NCBI GenBank assembly: GCA_964449305.1
Contig: CAYUYM010000160.1
Location: 1-8,011 of the forward strand
Direction of reading: 5' to 3'
Length of the DNA: 8,011 bases
DNA from: CAYUYM01 sp964449305
GTDB lineage: Bacteria; Bacteroidota; Ignavibacteria; SZUA-365; CAYQST01
Shown piece by piece: positions 6,538-8,011 of the stretch. Numbering within the stretch: the first letter of the stretch is position 1; each line of letters begins with the position of its first letter. Both the position numbers and the translations under genes were made by a program. A model generated the notes under the pieces. It saw only the letters and a program-made list of their open reading frames with translations, was not told where the DNA came from and did not search any database.

Positions 6538-7695
6538 ATGTTCAGTGATCCCGTGACCGTGTATCTGCTCGTTGCCACCCTTGTCTCGGCCTCCCTGTTC
6601 GTGCTGGGCCTGATGAATGCGCTGGTGTTTCGTGCCGTGCCCCGCGCCGATGCGCCGGAGGACGCCGGGCGTGTGAGTGTGTGCATCCCGGCGCGCAACG
6701 AGGAGCAGGTGCTAGCAGCCTGCCTCGAATCGCTGCTCGGGCAGACAGTCACGAATTTCGAGATTCTTGTGCTGGATGACAACTCCACCGATGCGACGGC
6801 CGCCGTGGCCGCCCGCATCGCTGCGCGGGATGCCCGGGTCCGCGTCCTTGCCGGCACACCGCGCCCGGCCGGCTGGGCGGGGAAGCCCTGGGCCTGCCAC
6901 CAGCTCGCCCTCGCGGCGGAGGGGCGCTGGCTCCTGTTCGTCGACGCCGACACGCGGCATCATCCCACCATGATCGCCTCGCTTCTCCGGCAGGCCGGAC
7001 GCACGGACTGCGCCTTCCTCAGCGCCGTGCCGCGGCAGATCACTCTGTCGTTCTGGGAGCGCGTGGCCGTGCCCCTCATGCTTTACATCTACTACACCTT
7101 CATCCCGGCGTGGATGATCACACGCTCGCCGCGCCCCGCCTTCACCGCCGCCAACGGGCAGACCCTGCTGCTGCGCACCGACGCCTACCACGACAGCGGC
7201 GGGCATGACGCCGTGCGTTCCATGGTGGTGGAGGATGTCGGACTCGGACGCGCCTTCAAACGCCGCGGCCACCGCATCGCGCTCGTCAACGGCTCGCTGC
7301 TTTCCACCTGCCACATGTACGCGGATCGCGCAGGCGTCCTGGCCGGCTTCGGGAAGAACCTCTACCCAGGCCTCGGCTTCAGCACCGCCGGCATCATCGG
7401 CCTCACACTCTTCGTGTGCGGTGCGCTCTCCGCGTGGCTGCCTGGCCTGCTGTTCACGCTGCCCACCGGCATCACCACGGTGCAGGGCGTCCTCATGCTG
7501 GCACTTCTCCTCATGCCCATCACCATCCGCATCGTGATCAACCTCCAGTTCCGCATGCCCGTGCGCGACGCCCTCCTGCAACCGCTGTCCCTGCTGTTCC
7601 TCATCGCACTCGCCTGGCACTCCCGCCACATCTATGAATCCGGCGCCGGCGCGGAGTGGAAGGGACGCATCTACCATCGCGAGAGCGGGCGGTGA
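6538..7695 (+). CDS. Membrane-bound family 2 glycosyltransferase (CrtQ/CruC-like)
   Basis: This 385-residue inverting GT-A enzyme probably transfers a sugar from a nucleotide-sugar to a lipid-like acceptor at the membrane. It has an N-terminal anchor at about residues 7-33, the donor-site VCIPARNEE at 48-56, DDNS at 80-83, and the metal-binding DAD at 136-138. FTAANGQTLLLRTDAY is at 202-217, VVEDVGLGRAFKRRG with the likely catalytic Glu232-Asp233 follows at 230-244, and FGKN is at 271-274. C-terminal helices lie at about 283-308, 314-336 and 345-362, before the WKGRIYH tail. This order is typical of the carotenoid glycosyltransferase/HpnB-like branch of GT2. The ATG at 6538 keeps the whole anchor; the open frame further upstream runs antisense through crtC and is not used. 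No Shine-Dalgarno is visible. With the divergent crtC it could glycosylate the newly made carotenoid hydroxyl; a hopanoid or other lipid acceptor is the alternative. Confidence 0.9.
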   Translation: MFSDPVTVYLLVATLVSASLFVLGLMNALVFRAVPRADAPEDAGRVSVCIPARNEEQVLAACLESLLGQTVTNFEILVLDDNSTDATAAVAARIAARDARVRVLAGTPRPAGWAGKPWACHQLALAAEGRWLLFVDADTRHHPTMIASLLRQAGRTDCAFLSAVPRQITLSFWERVAVPLMLYIYYTFIPAWMITRSPRPAFTAANGQTLLLRTDAYHDSGGHDAVRSMVVEDVGLGRAFKRRGHRIALVNGSLLSTCHMYADRAGVLAGFGKNLYPGLGFSTAGIIGLTLFVCGALSAWLPGLLFTLPTGITTVQGVLMLALLLMPITIRIVINLQFRMPVRDALLQPLSLLFLIALAWHSRHIYESGAGAEWKGRIYHRESGR

Positions 7696-7718
7696 TTCCC
7701 CGTGTCCGCACCCTGTCT

Positions 7719-7787
7719 CCATGCACCCATGGATTTCCACCACCCATGGGGAAGGAATTTCCGTTCCATGTCCTTGTTTATTCCATG
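7719..7787 (+). repeat. Cluster of CCATG/CCATGG motifs, possible weak transcription terminator
   Basis: CCATG occurs at 7719, 7727, 7744, 7766 and 7783 within 69 bases downstream of the glycosyltransferase stop. CACCCATGG is repeated directly at 7724 and 7741. CCCATGG (7726-7732) can pair with CCATGGG (7744-7750) around an 11-base loop. A second option pairs 7745-7751 with 7764-7770, followed by the T-rich TCCTTGTTTATT. Either could end glycosyltransferase transcription, but neither has a strong GC stem with a clean T-tract. Confidence 0.3.
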
Positions 7788-7803
7788 CAAATGTGTAAGT
7801 TTG
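7774..7803 (+). promoter_or_regulatory. Bacteroidota-type promoter of the Rrf2 gene
   Basis: TTG at 7774-7776 and TAAGTTTG at 7796-7803 are separated by 19 bases. They match the -33 TTG and -7 TAnnTTTG pattern known from Bacteroidota, with every defined base of the -7 box present. Transcription would start near 7808-7811, giving a leader of about 25 bases that contains the palindrome at 7814-7832. The segment is clearly AT-richer than the coding DNA on both sides. Confidence 0.6.
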
Positions 7804-7813
7804 TGTAAAACTA

Positions 7814-7832
7814 GATAAAAGAGTCTATTATC
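7814..7832. promoter_or_regulatory. 19-base palindrome, candidate operator of the Rrf2 regulator
   Basis: The 19-base site GATAAAAGAGTCTATTATC is symmetric about G7823. Of nine base pairs across the axis, eight are complementary; only A7819/A7827 break the symmetry. It ends one base before the Rrf2 start codon and lies just downstream of the predicted transcription start. That is a typical position for autoregulation by a dimeric winged-helix protein such as Rrf2. It is not a recognisable IscR, NsrR or CymR consensus, so the regulator type stays open. Confidence 0.6.
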
Positions 7833-7833
7833 C

Positions 7834-8011
7834 ATGTCTGTTTTGTTTTCCAAAGGTTGCGAATACGGGTTGCGCGCGGTGCTGTACATCAGCGCGCATC
7901 CGGACAGGCGTGTCGGGATCCGTGAGGTGTCGGAGACGCTCAATTTCCCGACACACTTCCTTGCCAAGGTGCTCCAGTCCCTGAGTGAACACGGCATTCT
8001 CAACTCCTACA
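7834..8011 (+). CDS. Rrf2 family transcriptional regulator, 3' end outside window
   Basis: The first 59 residues of a winged helix-turn-helix DNA-binding protein are present. The N-terminus MSVLFSKGCEYGLRAVLYIS is typical of Rrf2 proteins. VGIREVSETLNFPTHFLAKVLQSLSEHGILNSY at 27-59 fits the helix-turn-helix with its recognition helix around THFLAKVLQSL. Family members (IscR, NsrR, RirA, CymR and others) act as homodimers and many sense iron-sulfur clusters, nitric oxide, iron or cysteine status. The cluster-binding cysteines, if any, would lie past the window end, so the signal cannot be told; Cys9 alone is not informative. No strong Shine-Dalgarno precedes the ATG. The gene has its own likely promoter and operator-like palindrome immediately upstream, so it probably regulates itself. 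Whether it also controls the carotenoid or transporter genes is unknown. Confidence 0.93.
   Translation, partial: MSVLFSKGCEYGLRAVLYISAHPDRRVGIREVSETLNFPTHFLAKVLQSLSEHGILNSY

Noticed and set aside
6712..7743. A 343-codon minus-strand open frame opposite the glycosyltransferase.
   Set aside because: The plus strand carries all GT2 motifs in order across this interval. The minus-strand product is a Gly/His/Glu-rich shadow.

Overview
The window comes from a GC-rich bacterial chromosome. Two features suggest a Gram-negative member of the FCB lineage (Chlorobi/Ignavibacteria/Kapabacteria or a Rhodothermia-like group). One is a TTG-N19-TAAGTTTG promoter of the Bacteroidota type in front of the Rrf2 gene; the other is a carotenoid hydratase next to a carotenoid-type glycosyltransferase. 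Only one gene (the SDR) has a strong Shine-Dalgarno sequence. The taxonomic call is an inference of low to moderate confidence. No gene-free stretch exceeds about 140 bases, and I saw no RNA gene, insertion sequence or CRISPR array.

Region 1 (1-4638, minus strand) is a CUT1-type sugar ABC transporter operon read right to left. Its order is: a binding-protein/permease fusion (MalE-MalF in one chain), a MalG-type permease, a small secreted protein of unknown function, an 85-87 residue protein with two membrane helices, and a MalK/UgpC-type ATPase cut by the window edge. Spacing is tight: 7 bases between fusion and malG, a GTGA stop/start overlap between the two unknown genes, and 27 bases before the ATPase. 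The complete transporter parts are present, so this is a working importer by sequence, probably for an oligosaccharide or another polyol or sugar. The substrate cannot be read from the sequence.

Region 2 (4701-6522, minus strand) holds a classical short-chain dehydrogenase (SDR) and, upstream of it, a carotenoid 1,2-hydratase (CrtC family). The SDR has its own strong ribosome binding site and a stem-loop in its leader.

Region 3 (6538-8011, plus strand) starts only 15 bases from the crtC start codon, in the divergent direction. It holds a membrane-bound family 2 glycosyltransferase of the CrtQ/CruC kind. A 138-base, partly AT-rich intergenic region follows, with a candidate promoter and a 19-base palindrome, and then the first 59 codons of an Rrf2-family regulator. 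The hydratase and the glycosyltransferase together would make a tertiary hydroxyl on a linear carotenoid end and then glycosylate it. That pathway reading is an inference from family and position.
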